Source: Microcoleus sp. FACHB-DQ6 (GTDB lineage: Bacteria > Cyanobacteriota > Cyanobacteriia > Cyanobacteriales > Microcoleaceae). From it: 64,000 bases of DNA. The DNA lies in assembly GCA_014695175.1 (NCBI GenBank), contig JACJNV010000260.1, forward strand, positions 21,420 to 85,419, in the 5' to 3' direction. Below are positions 51,352 to 60,817 of this stretch, piece by piece. The notes under the pieces are model-generated. The model saw only the letters and a program-made list of their open reading frames with translations. It had not been told where the DNA came from and ran no database searches. The number at the start of each line of letters is the position of its first letter. Positions within the stretch are counted from its first letter, which is position 1. A program made the translations under genes and the position numbers.

Positions 51352-54300
51352 ATGAAAATCGGATTTCTCGATACTTATACTTGGGATTACAACATTGAAA
51401 CTCCTTACCGCGAACCTTTGGGTGGCACTCAGTCGGCTATTTGTTACTTAGCTGAGGCGTTGGCTGCACAGGGAAACGAGGTATTTTTGCTCAACAATAC
51501 TTCCGAGCCGGGGATGTCGCGCGGCGTTGATTGCAGGCGGCGCGTGGGGGACAAATCTAATTTAGAATTGCTGCGATCGCTCGATTTTTTAGTTATAGTC
51601 AATATACTCGGCAAAGCGGTGGAAGTTAAGCCGCTTTTGGGAGAACAAACTCAATTAATTTTGTGGATTCATAACGAGCCGGGCTTTGTATTCCTCGAAA
51701 ATTTTAAAAATGAGCGAGAAATCAATGCTTGCGATGCCTTTGTATTTGTCAGCGACTGGCAGCGCGAGCAATTTCATAGACGCTTTGGGATTGACTCCAA
51801 TCGCAGTTGTGTTTTAAGAAATGCGATTGCACCTTGTTTTGCTAATATTTTCCCCGATAATTTTCCTATCCTCTCTCATAAATCTCGACCGCCCATTCTA
51901 GCTTACACCAGCACTCCATTTCGCGGACTCGATATTTTGTTAAAAGTCTTTCCCGAAATTCGTCAAGCTGTCCCGGGAACCAGATTAAAAGTATTTTCAA
52001 GCATGAAAGTACACCAAATAGACGACAATGATAACAAGCTTTTTTTCGGTCAACTTTACCGCCAGTGTCAGGAAACAGAAGGCGTCGAGTACATCGGTTC
52101 TGTACCCCAACCCGAACTCGTCCGGCAACTGCGTTCAGTCGCGGTTTTAGCTTACCCGAATACCTATTTAGAAACCTCATCTATTGCCGTGATGGAGGCA
52201 ATGGCCAGCGGTTGCCGGATTGTGACGAGTGAATTGGCAGCTTTGCCGGAAACAACTGCTGGATTTGCCCGTCTAGTTTCAATGTCAGGGGTGGAAAATT
52301 TTGCATCGATAACTAATTGGAAGCGGGCGGGTAAGCCAGATTGGGAGGGATATACAAGGCGGTTTTTAGAGGCGATAGTCGGAGTTTTAAATGAGGGCAC
52401 GGGTGCGGGCGGCGCAACTGCTGAAAATCATCTGAGGCAGCAGGTAGAATATATAAATCGAGGGTGTACTTGGTCTGTGCGATCCCGAGAGTGGGTAGAA
52501 TGGTTGAATATTATTAGAGTAAAAACTGTAAGAGTGGCAGAGCAAATGATAACGGAGTCGTTGGTGGATTCAGAAGCAGCTCAAGCATATTTTGTAAAGG
52601 GAAATCGGCTGAAAGATGCAGGTGATCTCGGTGGCGCTATCGAGAATTATCAGAAAGCTTTAGAGTTAAATCCAGGAGATGCGGAAGTTCATAAAAAGTT
52701 GGCGGAAGTTTATGTTTTGCAAGGAGAATTTGAAAAGGCGATCGCCTCTTGCAATCTCGCGATTAAATTCAAACCTGATTTTGCGGCAGCTTACTTGACA
52801 ATGGGCAATGCCCAGCACGCTCAAGGCCAACTGGAAATGGCAATTCAAGGTTACTTGCAAGCTTTAGAAATTCAGCCAAAATTTGCCGAAGCTAGCGCGA
52901 ATCTCGGCAGTATGTATTACAAGTTAGGGCAATTGGAAGAGGCGGCAACTTCTTACCAAAAAGCTCTTGCGATTAATCCTAAATTGTCTTCGGTCAATCT
53001 GATGTTGGGCAGCGTTTTGCAGCAGCAAGGAAAGTTAGATGCAGCAATTAGTTGCTATCAAAAAGTGCTGCAACAGCAACCGGGAGATGCCAGCGCTGCT
53101 GAGAAACTATCGAGTTTGCTCGCACAAAAACAGCGGGAAACTACCGACAGCAACTTTATCGAATTAGAAACAGAATCTGGCGAAGCGCAACCAGTATCTG
53201 TGAATAAAGATGAAGGCTACGGCTTGCAGCCTTCGAGCATCAATTTGCCGCCAGCGCCCGCCACGGAGACTTTAAATACACCCTTTACAAACCCTGCCGA
53301 ACTTTCCGAACAAGTTACCTCCCTCAATGTTCCAGATAGCGGACAAGTTGCCAATTTTCAAGAAGTAGAACCCTACAAAAAACTGGCAGAAAAGTTTTTA
53401 GTTGAAGGTAAAATTAAAGAGGCGATCGCAGCTTGTCAGCAAGCGATAAAAATCCGACCGGATTTCATCCACGCTTACGTCACTTTAGGCAATGCTTTGC
53501 AAGCAGAAGGCAAAAATGAAGCTGCGATTCGATCGTATTCTCAAGCCCTAGAATTGCAGCCAAACTTTGCGGAAGTGCGGGCCAATATCGGCAGTATGTA
53601 TTTCAAAATGGGGCGTTTGGAAGAAGCGATCGCCCATTACCAGCAAGCGATTGCCCTCAGTCCTGATTTAGCGGGAGCTCACTGGAATTTAGGGAAAGTA
53701 TATCAGCAACACGGCAACATTGAAGCAGCGATCGCCTGTTTTAAAAGAACATCCGAACTCAACCCGCAGCTAGTCGGTGCAGACTTCCACTTTAACTTAG
53801 GTAATCGACTTTTCAGCCAAGGAAAGCGCGACGAAGCCATCGAATGCTACGAAAAAGCGATCGCCATTAAACCGGACTGGGCTGAAGCTTACGGTAACAT
53901 CGGTAGCGTGCGATCGCAACAAGGCAATCTCGACGCCGCCATCGCTTACTATCAGAAAGCTGTAGCTTTAAAGCCGCACTTAGAAGTTTTGCACTTCAAT
54001 ATAGCCAATTCTTTTTTACAGCAAAACAAGTACGACGAAGCAATTACTAATTACCGAAATACTCTGAAAATCAAGCCCGACTGGCCGGAAGTTCACGCTA
54101 ACCTCGGCAATTGTTTTTCGATGCAGGGGCGGCTGGAAGAAGCTTTAGCCAGCTATCAGCAAGCCCTGGCATTAAAACCGGATTGGGCAGAGGTTTACTG
54201 CCGCATGGGACACATTCAGAAACAAGATAAGCCGTTGGAGGCGATCGCCAATTTTGAAAAAGCGATCCAATGCAACCCCAAATATAGCGAAGCCTACCAA

Positions 54301-55803
54301 CAATTGTGCGACTTGCTAAGCCATTCCACCAACCTCGCCGGAGCCCGCAGCGTAGCCGACAAATACTGCGAAAACTGCGGCGAAAATGCCCTAGTCATGT
54401 CAGCTACAGCCTATGTCTTTTCCTACCTACAATCAGGTGTCAGCAAACAGGCAATTCAGAAACTCGAAGAAATCGAAAACCTCTGCTACGAAAAGATCGA
54501 AAGTTTTAGCGTAATGGAACTAAAACTCCTCTACGAAATCTTCTTGTTTGCAGTTTCTCACCTGCGAGACAATCGCGAAAAAAATGCCAGTTTCTACAGA
54601 CTCATTGCCAAAGAATACTACCAAAAAGCCGTTCCGCAGCGCCAGCAAGTTAACAGAAGCAACCTAGCCAATTACCGAACAAAAGAACAGCGTCATTTAA
54701 AAATCGGCTTCCTTTCCAAACACTTCCGCCGTCACTCAGTAGGCTGGTGCAGCGAAGCTTTAATTCGCGAACTAAGCCACATCACCCCCCACGTTCACCT
54801 TTACGTCACCGGGAAACTCCACCGAGATGAGGTTACGCAGCGGTTTGAAGACATGGCGGGCAAGTTTTACTGGCCTAAAAAATATCCAAACGGCTTTGCT
54901 GATGGCGGTGAAATCTTCGCCGAAGTAGCGCAAGACAACTTGGATGTTTTGATAGACTTAGACTCTATGACAGTGCCAACAAATGTCGAAGTGCTGTATC
55001 AATATCCTGCGGGGATTTGCGTATCTTGGCTGGGATTCGACGCCCCCTACATTTCAGATAATCACTACTTTCTCTGCGACGAACACACCCATCCCCCTGG
55101 TGTGGAAAAAAATTACTTAGAACAGTTAGTAAGATTGCCTGTTTGTTCCGTAGCCATTGGCGCACTGCAAAGCATTCCTGTGAATCGAGAGGCGATTAGA
55201 AATGCTCTCGGAATTGGTTTAGAGCAAATGACTTATCTGTGCGTTGCCCCCGGAAGAAAAACCAATCCCGAAATGGTACGAGCTCAAGTTACAATTCTTA
55301 AGGAAGTACCAGAGAGTGTGTTAATCCGCAAAGGTCAAGGCGACCCGGATGTTATTCACAGCACTTACCGCCAAGAATGCGAAATTCAGGGAGTAGATTT
55401 TGGTCGGATTAAGTTTATAGGGCAAACCAGAAGTGAAGAAGAGCACCGCGCTATTTATTATGTAGCCGACGTGCTTTTAGATTCCTATCCTTACAACGGC
55501 GGGACTCACAATTTAGAGGCTTTGTGGGCGAATTTGCCAGTGGTAACTCGCTCCGGCGACCAATATCTTTCGCGCATGGGTTACGCTTTTCTCAAAAGTG
55601 CAAATCTTGATGTTGGTGCGGCGTGGACTTGGGAGGAATATACGCAGTGGGGAGTTAAGTTTGGCCGCGATGCTGGTTTCAGAAATGCGGTGAAAGAGCA
55701 TTTAATAAAATCTAAACAGCCAGAACATCTCGCACCTTTGTGGAATCCTAAAAAGTTGGCTGAGGATATGTATGAGGTGTTTCAAAAACTGTTAGCTAAA
55801 TAG
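51352..55803 (+). CDS. GT4-TPR-GT41 (SPINDLY/OGT-like) fusion glycosyltransferase
   Basis: A 1483-residue fusion. Residues 1-390: GT4-like GT-B glycosyltransferase (MKIGFLDTYTWDYNIETPYR, QLILWIHNEPGF, FVFVSDWQREQF, YLETSSIAVMEAMASGCRIV with the acidic E-x7-E-like motif). Residues 415-590: five TPRs. A polar linker follows, then nine more TPRs (about 680-1010, for example EEAIAHYQQAIALSPDLAGA). Residues 1115-1483: GT41 O-GlcNAc-transferase-like catalytic region (LKIGFLSKHFRRHSVGWCSEA, VSWLGFDAPYISDNHYFLCD, LLDSYPYNGGTHNLEALWANLPVVT). TPRs of OGT enzymes bind protein acceptors, so protein glycosylation by two chained transferases is plausible. ATG 51352 is preferred over extension into rpiA. 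Confidence 0.92.
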   Translation: MKIGFLDTYTWDYNIETPYREPLGGTQSAICYLAEALAAQGNEVFLLNNTSEPGMSRGVDCRRRVGDKSNLELLRSLDFLVIVNILGKAVEVKPLLGEQTQLILWIHNEPGFVFLENFKNEREINACDAFVFVSDWQREQFHRRFGIDSNRSCVLRNAIAPCFANIFPDNFPILSHKSRPPILAYTSTPFRGLDILLKVFPEIRQAVPGTRLKVFSSMKVHQIDDNDNKLFFGQLYRQCQETEGVEYIGSVPQPELVRQLRSVAVLAYPNTYLETSSIAVMEAMASGCRIVTSELAALPETTAGFARLVSMSGVENFASITNWKRAGKPDWEGYTRRFLEAIVGVLNEGTGAGGATAENHLRQQVEYINRGCTWSVRSREWVEWLNIIRVKTVRVAEQMITESLVDSEAAQAYFVKGNRLKDAGDLGGAIENYQKALELNPGDAEVHKKLAEVYVLQGEFEKAIASCNLAIKFKPDFAAAYLTMGNAQHAQGQLEMAIQGYLQALEIQPKFAEASANLGSMYYKLGQLEEAATSYQKALAINPKLSSVNLMLGSVLQQQGKLDAAISCYQKVLQQQPGDASAAEKLSSLLAQKQRETTDSNFIELETESGEAQPVSVNKDEGYGLQPSSINLPPAPATETLNTPFTNPAELSEQVTSLNVPDSGQVANFQEVEPYKKLAEKFLVEGKIKEAIAACQQAIKIRPDFIHAYVTLGNALQAEGKNEAAIRSYSQALELQPNFAEVRANIGSMYFKMGRLEEAIAHYQQAIALSPDLAGAHWNLGKVYQQHGNIEAAIACFKRTSELNPQLVGADFHFNLGNRLFSQGKRDEAIECYEKAIAIKPDWAEAYGNIGSVRSQQGNLDAAIAYYQKAVALKPHLEVLHFNIANSFLQQNKYDEAITNYRNTLKIKPDWPEVHANLGNCFSMQGRLEEALASYQQALALKPDWAEVYCRMGHIQKQDKPLEAIANFEKAIQCNPKYSEAYQQLCDLLSHSTNLAGARSVADKYCENCGENALVMSATAYVFSYLQSGVSKQAIQKLEEIENLCYEKIESFSVMELKLLYEIFLFAVSHLRDNREKNASFYRLIAKEYYQKAVPQRQQVNRSNLANYRTKEQRHLKIGFLSKHFRRHSVGWCSEALIRELSHITPHVHLYVTGKLHRDEVTQRFEDMAGKFYWPKKYPNGFADGGEIFAEVAQDNLDVLIDLDSMTVPTNVEVLYQYPAGICVSWLGFDAPYISDNHYFLCDEHTHPPGVEKNYLEQLVRLPVCSVAIGALQSIPVNREAIRNALGIGLEQMTYLCVAPGRKTNPEMVRAQVTILKEVPESVLIRKGQGDPDVIHSTYRQECEIQGVDFGRIKFIGQTRSEEEHRAIYYVADVLLDSYPYNGGTHNLEALWANLPVVTRSGDQYLSRMGYAFLKSANLDVGAAWTWEEYTQWGVKFGRDAGFRNAVKEHLIKSKQPEHLAPLWNPKKLAEDMYEVFQKLLAK

Positions 55804-55806
55804 GTG

Positions 55807-55844
55807 GGGCATTGGGCATTGGGCATTGGGCATTGGGCATTGGC
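55807..55844 (+). repeat. STRR array GGGCATT
   Basis: Five tandem GGGCATT heptamers starting 4 bp after the giant gene's stop. The rest of the 422-bp gap to 56226 holds a hairpin-like GCGATCGC...GGGCGATCGC pair near 56068-56102 and the array at 56181. Confidence 0.85.
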
Positions 55845-56067
55845 ATAGCAATCCCTCATCATTTGTGAACTCCTTTCTTACTCTCTTCTCTTCCTCTGTG
55901 CCCTCTGCGCCCTCTGCGGTTCAATAAAAAAAGAGATATCAGGTAGAGAAAAGCGATTTCTGGATATTTTTACCCAACGCCCAGTAAAGTTTTGTAAAAA
56001 AATCCGTGGAAATGCGTAAAAATTCCGCGCCGAGTCTGATAGATAAATAGCTGATTCATAGTACCGC

Positions 56068-56112
56068 GATCGCACTAACTTTATGCCAGTTAGGGCGATC
56101 GCTTTTTTTGTG
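56068..56112 (+). terminator. GCGATCGC hairpin with T-run
   Basis: GCGATCGCACTAACT (56068-56082) pairs with AGTTAGGGCGATCGC (56089-56103) with one bulge/mismatch; TTTTTTT follows. It lies 265 bp beyond the giant glycosyltransferase and is the best plus-strand terminator candidate in that gap. Confidence 0.6.
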
Positions 56113-56180
56113 GTGCAAGTTTGAAAAAAGAATGCAACTGTAGACAAGCTCCAAACGACCAGCTTCATCAGTCATTCCCA

Positions 56181-56212
56181 ATTCTAAAATCTAAAATCTA
56201 AAATCTAAAATA
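56181..56212 (+). repeat. STRR array ATCTAAA near the cyclase stop
   Basis: Four units of ATCTAAA lie 14 bp beyond the stop of the minus-strand cyclase gene. Same heptamer family as 12703. Confidence 0.85.
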
Positions 56213-56225
56213 ACCTGACTACTGA

Positions 56226-59200
56226 CTAATCACTAATAGCCACTCGATCGCGCCCGCCAGACTTAGCTCCATAAAGCGCCTTATCAGCAGCTTCAATCAG
56301 CATTTTCGGCGAGTTTTGACCTTCAAAAATCGTCGCCACCCCCATGCTGAGAGTCACCCAATCGCTGACAACAGACTTAATGTGGGGAATTGCTAAGGCT
56401 TTGACGCGGCTGCGGATTCCCTCAGCAACAGCCTGTGCAGCCACGATATCCGTATTTGGCAAAATTACCGCAAATTCCTCGCCGCCGTACCTAGCAGCCA
56501 AATAGAGGCGTTCTGGGGGTGCGCTTGTGCAAGCATCCCCGATCGCCCGCGCCACTTGCTGCAAACAAGCATCCCCGGCTTGATGGCCGTAGTTGTCGTT
56601 GTAAAGTTTAAAACAGTCAATGTCGCACATAATCAAAGATAGCGGTTCCAAAGAGCTCGAGTGCTCCCATTCGCGGTTGATCACCTCGTCAAAACGGCGG
56701 CGGTTAGCTAGTTGAGTCAGACTGTCCAAATTCGCCAACCCGTCCAGTCGCTGGTTGGCAGCAGCTAGCTGCTGGTAAAGTAAAGATTGTTCGATCGCGA
56801 TCGCAACTTGAGTACCCAACTGACTCAGCAAATCCACGTCAAACTGCTGCCACTGGCGGGGTGCCGAACAGTGGTGGGCAATCAGCAAACCCCACAACTT
56901 CGGCACTTGACAAGAACCGTTACCTTCCCTAGGTTCTATTCCCTGCTGGACAATCGGCACCACCAAATTTGCCTTCACCTGACAAGCCTCCAAAAAATTA
57001 ACGTGACACTCGCTCAAATTAGAAGTGTTAATATCCTCTATGGCGCGAATGCGGCCCTTTAAATACTGTCCGATGTAAGTAGTGGCAAAACAGCAATCCT
57101 CAATTCCCATCCCCTTCAGTGGCATCCATCCTTCTCCAACCGACTCCACCACCACATCTCCGTTCCAGTCTGGTCGGAAGCGGAAAACCAGCACGCGATC
57201 GGTTGCCAAAAACTCCCGCACTTCCGCTACTGTAGTGTTGAGAATATCTTGTAGATCCAGAGAAGAACGGATGCGCGATTGAATCTGTGCGATCAGGCGT
57301 TCCCGTTCTATTTGTTGCCGCAGCGCGACTTGGGCTTGCTTACTTTTAGTAATGTCCCGACCTTCGGGCAGCAGCAATACTATTTTGCCAGTTTCATCCG
57401 CGACAGGTTTGAGAGAAAAATCAATAATTGCCGTCCGATTTACACCTTGAACTTCCACTTCATAGCGGACAAATTCACCTTTTGCCGAGCGAGAAATTGC
57501 CTCTTGCAACTGTTCCTGAACTTCCTCCGAATCTCCCCACCAAGGCAACAGCCAAAACGGTTTATTTGCCACATCCCGCAGCTTAATTCCCGCGAAATCC
57601 AGAGAAGTTTGGTTAGCTTCCAGCAGAGTGCCGTCCGGTTTCAACAAGCTCACAAATTGGAAAGAAGAATCAAAAATTGCCCGGAAGCGCCTTTGAGAAT
57701 CTCCCAACATTGCCGTCACCTTTTCGCGAGAGGTAATATCGCGGAAGCGCCACACCCTACCAATAATATTTTGTCCGACTCGAATTGGCTGCGTGTAGCG
57801 CTCAAAAGTGCGGCCGTCTTTAAATTCTAGAATATCGCAACCTTCCGACTCCGCATCCCTATAAAATTCTTTAACTCTCTGCAAAAAAGCTTTCGGATCT
57901 TTGACTTGCTTAGTGAGGAATGCCAGCCGCACCGTTCTATCCATTGAGTTTCTAACTTCTTCATAAATCCCCCACATTTGAACTAACTTTTCGTTATAAC
58001 TAATCATTTCTCCGGCGGTAGTAACGGCGAGAATGCCGTCGGCCGTTGCTTCTAAGGTAGCGTGCAGCAAAGACCGCGATCGCTCTAATTCTGCTGCGGT
58101 CAATTTGCGTTCTGTGAGGTCTCGGACTGCTTTCACCTGGACTAAACGACCTTCCCACAATACGAATTTGCTGCGAACGTCAGCAGGAAAAGCAGTTCCA
58201 TCTCGCTTAAGAAAAATAGCTTCACAGACTGTATTGCTGGCTGCCGAAATCATTTGCGGGGCCTGTTTGTAAGATTTCGGCGACAGTAGTTCCAGCAAGC
58301 TCATTCCGGCCATTTCCGCAGGTTCGTAACCGAAAAGTTCGGCAAAATTACTGCTGACACTCAAAATTGTGTCGCGGTCAGCCACGGCGACTGCTTCAAA
58401 ATAAGCTTCGCATTCGAGCAACCGCGCTGCTGAGTGGCTGCTGCCATTTTCCCCCGAGGAGTAGCTGTTGTTAATTAACTGTTGCAGTTGCGTATTTGCC
58501 GAGTACAAAGCGGTCATGGCTTGCCTGTACATAGCAGTACGTTTCTCGACTTTTTCTGCGAGGCGATCGCGATATTCTCGCAGTTCTTTTTCGACTTTAA
58601 TTAAATCCGTAATATCTACTGCAAAGACGATTACACCAGCGACTTTACCTGTTTCATCCCGGTAAGGTATTTTATCTGTCCGCACCCAGCATTTTTGACC
58701 GGAGGCTGTTGGTAGCAATTCGACTTGGCCTTGTTTGGGAAGGCCAGAATGGATTACTTCCAAATCTTCTAAATAATATTGCTCTGCTTCGTCTGGATAG
58801 ATTTCATAAAAAGATTTACCTTCTAATTGAGCTGCGGGCAAACCTCTCGATGCAGCGGCGGCTTGATTAATTCGCAGCAGGCGACTTTCGGTATCTTTGA
58901 GCCAAATCATCGCCGGCACGGAATCAAAAATAATTTGCTGTTCTTGTTGCTGCAGGCGTAGTTCTGCTTCTGCTTGTTTTCTTTTAATTATTTCTTGTTG
59001 CAGTTTTTGGTTAGCTTTTTTTAGTTCAGCCGTGCGTCTTTCTACTCTTTCCTCTAGTTGATCGTAGTATTTTGTCAGCAAGTTTTGCTGCTGTTCGTGC
59101 CGCAGTGCTTCTAATTTTAACTTTTCGCTAGCTGACAAACTTGAGGATACAAAATCTGCTAATATTTGGGTAAATTCGTGTTCTTCTTCCGTCCAATCCC

Positions 59201-60179
59201 CGTCGGAACCGTGCCGTTCTGCGCTGACTATTCCCGCCATTTGACCTGCTAGCACAATCGGTACGTTTAACAGGGAAGTCGTGCCCTGATCGAGCAAATA
59301 AAGACCTACAAGTTCTCGCGTTCTGGGGTCATTTTCTGCGGTCACAGTAGCGATCGCGCTTGCCGATTTTAAAGCTTGAAAATATGCCGGACAGTCGGAT
59401 GCTGTGATGATTATTTGTACGGAATGGAGTTTAGTATTTCGTTCGTAAAGGTCGATGCAGTGAAGCTGCGTTTTTTCTTCGCCATACAGCCAAATACTAG
59501 CTCGATCGCAGTTGACAATACTGACAGCGGTTTCTGTTACTTCGCGGATAAAGTCTTCTATATTGTTGCGTTCTTTAAGTTGACTTTTGGCTAATTTTGC
59601 GATCGCTAAAGTTGGACTGCGCCAATTTGCTCTCTGGTTGAGCGACGTGGGTGACTGCGAAGCAGCCTTAATTTCTTCGCAAACTAACAGTACAGCCGGC
59701 CGTTGGAAATTGGCAATGGAACGACCATGAGTATTTTCCTCTATTTTCCAATCTACCGCCGGCATTGGGCGCGCGGTTGCTTTTACCCTAATAATCCTGC
59801 CGTCTTTGCAAGTCAAGCAGCCCTCCCAACAGGCTATTTTTGGAGTTGGCGTACCGTTTTCCGGCTGGGCCAATCCGGCAAATTCTGCCTGCATTTTGCC
59901 TTGCTCTTGGCAGTAAAATATGTTAAAAATTGAATGACAAATTAATTCCTGCGGTTTGTAGGCAAGGCGAGACGCGCCGAATTGATTTAGCGAAAAAACT
60001 CTTCCCAAAGCGTCGAGAACGAAGTAAATGCCCGGAAAATTCTCATAAAGAGTTCCATACCAATCTTGTTCGACTTGGTGGCTGCACGAAAGTTTTGCTG
60101 TCGCGAACTCGCCGTCGGTGTCGAGCAAGTGAGAATAGTTGGTTTCGGGGTTGCTTGAATGACTTTTTTTAGCAAACAC
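56226..60179 (-). CDS. Diguanylate cyclase with multiple PAS and GAF domains
   Basis: A 1317-residue soluble signalling protein. In order: PAS (about 38-130, LYENFPGIYFVLDALGRVFSLN), GAF (about 215-355, IWLYGEEKTQLHCIDLY), coiled coil (360-410), PAS (about 415-535), coiled coil, three further PAS domains (about 595-950, with SVSSNFAELFGYEPAEMAGMS and LLEANQTSLDFAGI), GAF (about 965-1140, with EDCCFATTYIGQYL and a phytochrome-like FRFRPDWNGDVVVESV), and GGDEF (about 1150-1315). The active-site motif is GGEEF (1232-1236), so c-di-GMP synthesis is predicted. The upstream inhibitory RxxD site is missing (residues there read E-R-L-Y). The GAF lacks an obvious bilin Cys pair check. Start is GTG 60179. 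Confidence 0.92.
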   Translation of the reverse strand: MFAKKSHSSNPETNYSHLLDTDGEFATAKLSCSHQVEQDWYGTLYENFPGIYFVLDALGRVFSLNQFGASRLAYKPQELICHSIFNIFYCQEQGKMQAEFAGLAQPENGTPTPKIACWEGCLTCKDGRIIRVKATARPMPAVDWKIEENTHGRSIANFQRPAVLLVCEEIKAASQSPTSLNQRANWRSPTLAIAKLAKSQLKERNNIEDFIREVTETAVSIVNCDRASIWLYGEEKTQLHCIDLYERNTKLHSVQIIITASDCPAYFQALKSASAIATVTAENDPRTRELVGLYLLDQGTTSLLNVPIVLAGQMAGIVSAERHGSDGDWTEEEHEFTQILADFVSSSLSASEKLKLEALRHEQQQNLLTKYYDQLEERVERRTAELKKANQKLQQEIIKRKQAEAELRLQQQEQQIIFDSVPAMIWLKDTESRLLRINQAAAASRGLPAAQLEGKSFYEIYPDEAEQYYLEDLEVIHSGLPKQGQVELLPTASGQKCWVRTDKIPYRDETGKVAGVIVFAVDITDLIKVEKELREYRDRLAEKVEKRTAMYRQAMTALYSANTQLQQLINNSYSSGENGSSHSAARLLECEAYFEAVAVADRDTILSVSSNFAELFGYEPAEMAGMSLLELLSPKSYKQAPQMISAASNTVCEAIFLKRDGTAFPADVRSKFVLWEGRLVQVKAVRDLTERKLTAAELERSRSLLHATLEATADGILAVTTAGEMISYNEKLVQMWGIYEEVRNSMDRTVRLAFLTKQVKDPKAFLQRVKEFYRDAESEGCDILEFKDGRTFERYTQPIRVGQNIIGRVWRFRDITSREKVTAMLGDSQRRFRAIFDSSFQFVSLLKPDGTLLEANQTSLDFAGIKLRDVANKPFWLLPWWGDSEEVQEQLQEAISRSAKGEFVRYEVEVQGVNRTAIIDFSLKPVADETGKIVLLLPEGRDITKSKQAQVALRQQIERERLIAQIQSRIRSSLDLQDILNTTVAEVREFLATDRVLVFRFRPDWNGDVVVESVGEGWMPLKGMGIEDCCFATTYIGQYLKGRIRAIEDINTSNLSECHVNFLEACQVKANLVVPIVQQGIEPREGNGSCQVPKLWGLLIAHHCSAPRQWQQFDVDLLSQLGTQVAIAIEQSLLYQQLAAANQRLDGLANLDSLTQLANRRRFDEVINREWEHSSSLEPLSLIMCDIDCFKLYNDNYGHQAGDACLQQVARAIGDACTSAPPERLYLAARYGGEEFAVILPNTDIVAAQAVAEGIRSRVKALAIPHIKSVVSDWVTLSMGVATIFEGQNSPKMLIEAADKALYGAKSGGRDRVAISD

Positions 60180-60475
60180 TTTTAGCTTAACTCGACTGTA
60201 ATTAATTTTACTTTCTGGAATTTAACTTTTTTGTGAAACTAAATTAAACCTGTTGTTTGAAAAAAGTTACAAGTTGTAACAAAAATACCACTTGTCCAGC
60301 CTCCTGGTTTTCGCTTCCCCATCCAACCACTGTGTTTGTTTCTAGTTGGTACACGGTCTGCAGACGCTATTTCCCGCTAGTTGCAATGCCAGCAGGTTTA
60401 GCTGCAATTACCCAGTCTGTACTTTTAGCATCCTAGACAATAAAAAAAACCGATAATCACTGGTTTTAAGTATAT
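60180..60475. other. 296-bp spacer, nothing firm
   Basis: Divergent spacer between the cyclase gene and the permease remnant, AT-rich near both ends. It contains a TTTGAAAAAAGTTACAAGTTGTAAC stretch (inverted GTTACAAGTTGTAAC centre at 60264-60278) that may be an operator or promoter-associated palindrome. Confidence 0.3.
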
Positions 60476-60702
60476 ATGATAACACTCAAATACCTAGTAT
60501 TGGAACTGACCTACTTCGGATTCGGTTTGGGATATTTGCCGGGGCGGCGGATGAACCGGGTGGCGGTTGCAATTATCGGGTCAGCTTTTGGGGTGGCTTT
60601 GGGGATACTCGACCTGAAAACTGCTTGGGAGGCGATCGACCCCAATACGAGCGTTTTGTGTTGGGAATGACGATCGTGAATACAGTTAATTTGACAGCTT
60701 AA
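60476..60702 (+). pseudogene. 5' remnant of an SLC13/ArsB-type permease
   Basis: The 64-codon frame reads VLELTYFGFGLGYLPGRRMN and then VAVAIIGSAFGVALGILDLK-TAWEAIDPNT, which resembles the N-terminal part of SLC13/arsenite-permease-like membrane transporters (normally about 400 residues). It then breaks: in frame it ends SVLCWE-stop at 60670, but shifting the frame at about 60650 restores F-V-L-G-M-T-I-V-N-T-V-N, as expected for such proteins, before a second stop at 60702. No more of the gene follows. A frameshift plus 3' deletion is the simplest reading. A real 64-residue protein is the alternative. Confidence 0.6.
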
Positions 60703-60817
60703 TAAATATTTGCAATAATTAAGTTAAGTAAATCTTATAATGCCCAATCGGTCACGGGCTTTAGTCCTAGACTTTATACTTAATCTTGTCCAGCAAACGC
60801 TAAGGAGGTAAGGAAGA

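Larger units (their letters stand above)
55845..56225. other. Spacer between convergent glycosyltransferase and diguanylate cyclase
   Basis: The 381 bp contain the TGTGCCCTCTGCGCCCTCTG motif (55896-55915), another common cyanobacterial repeat; an inverted pair near 56068-56102 (GCGATCGCACTAAC...GTTAGGGCGATCGC) followed by six T, which could terminate plus-strand transcription; and the ATCTAAA array at its end. No gene seen. Confidence 0.45.
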
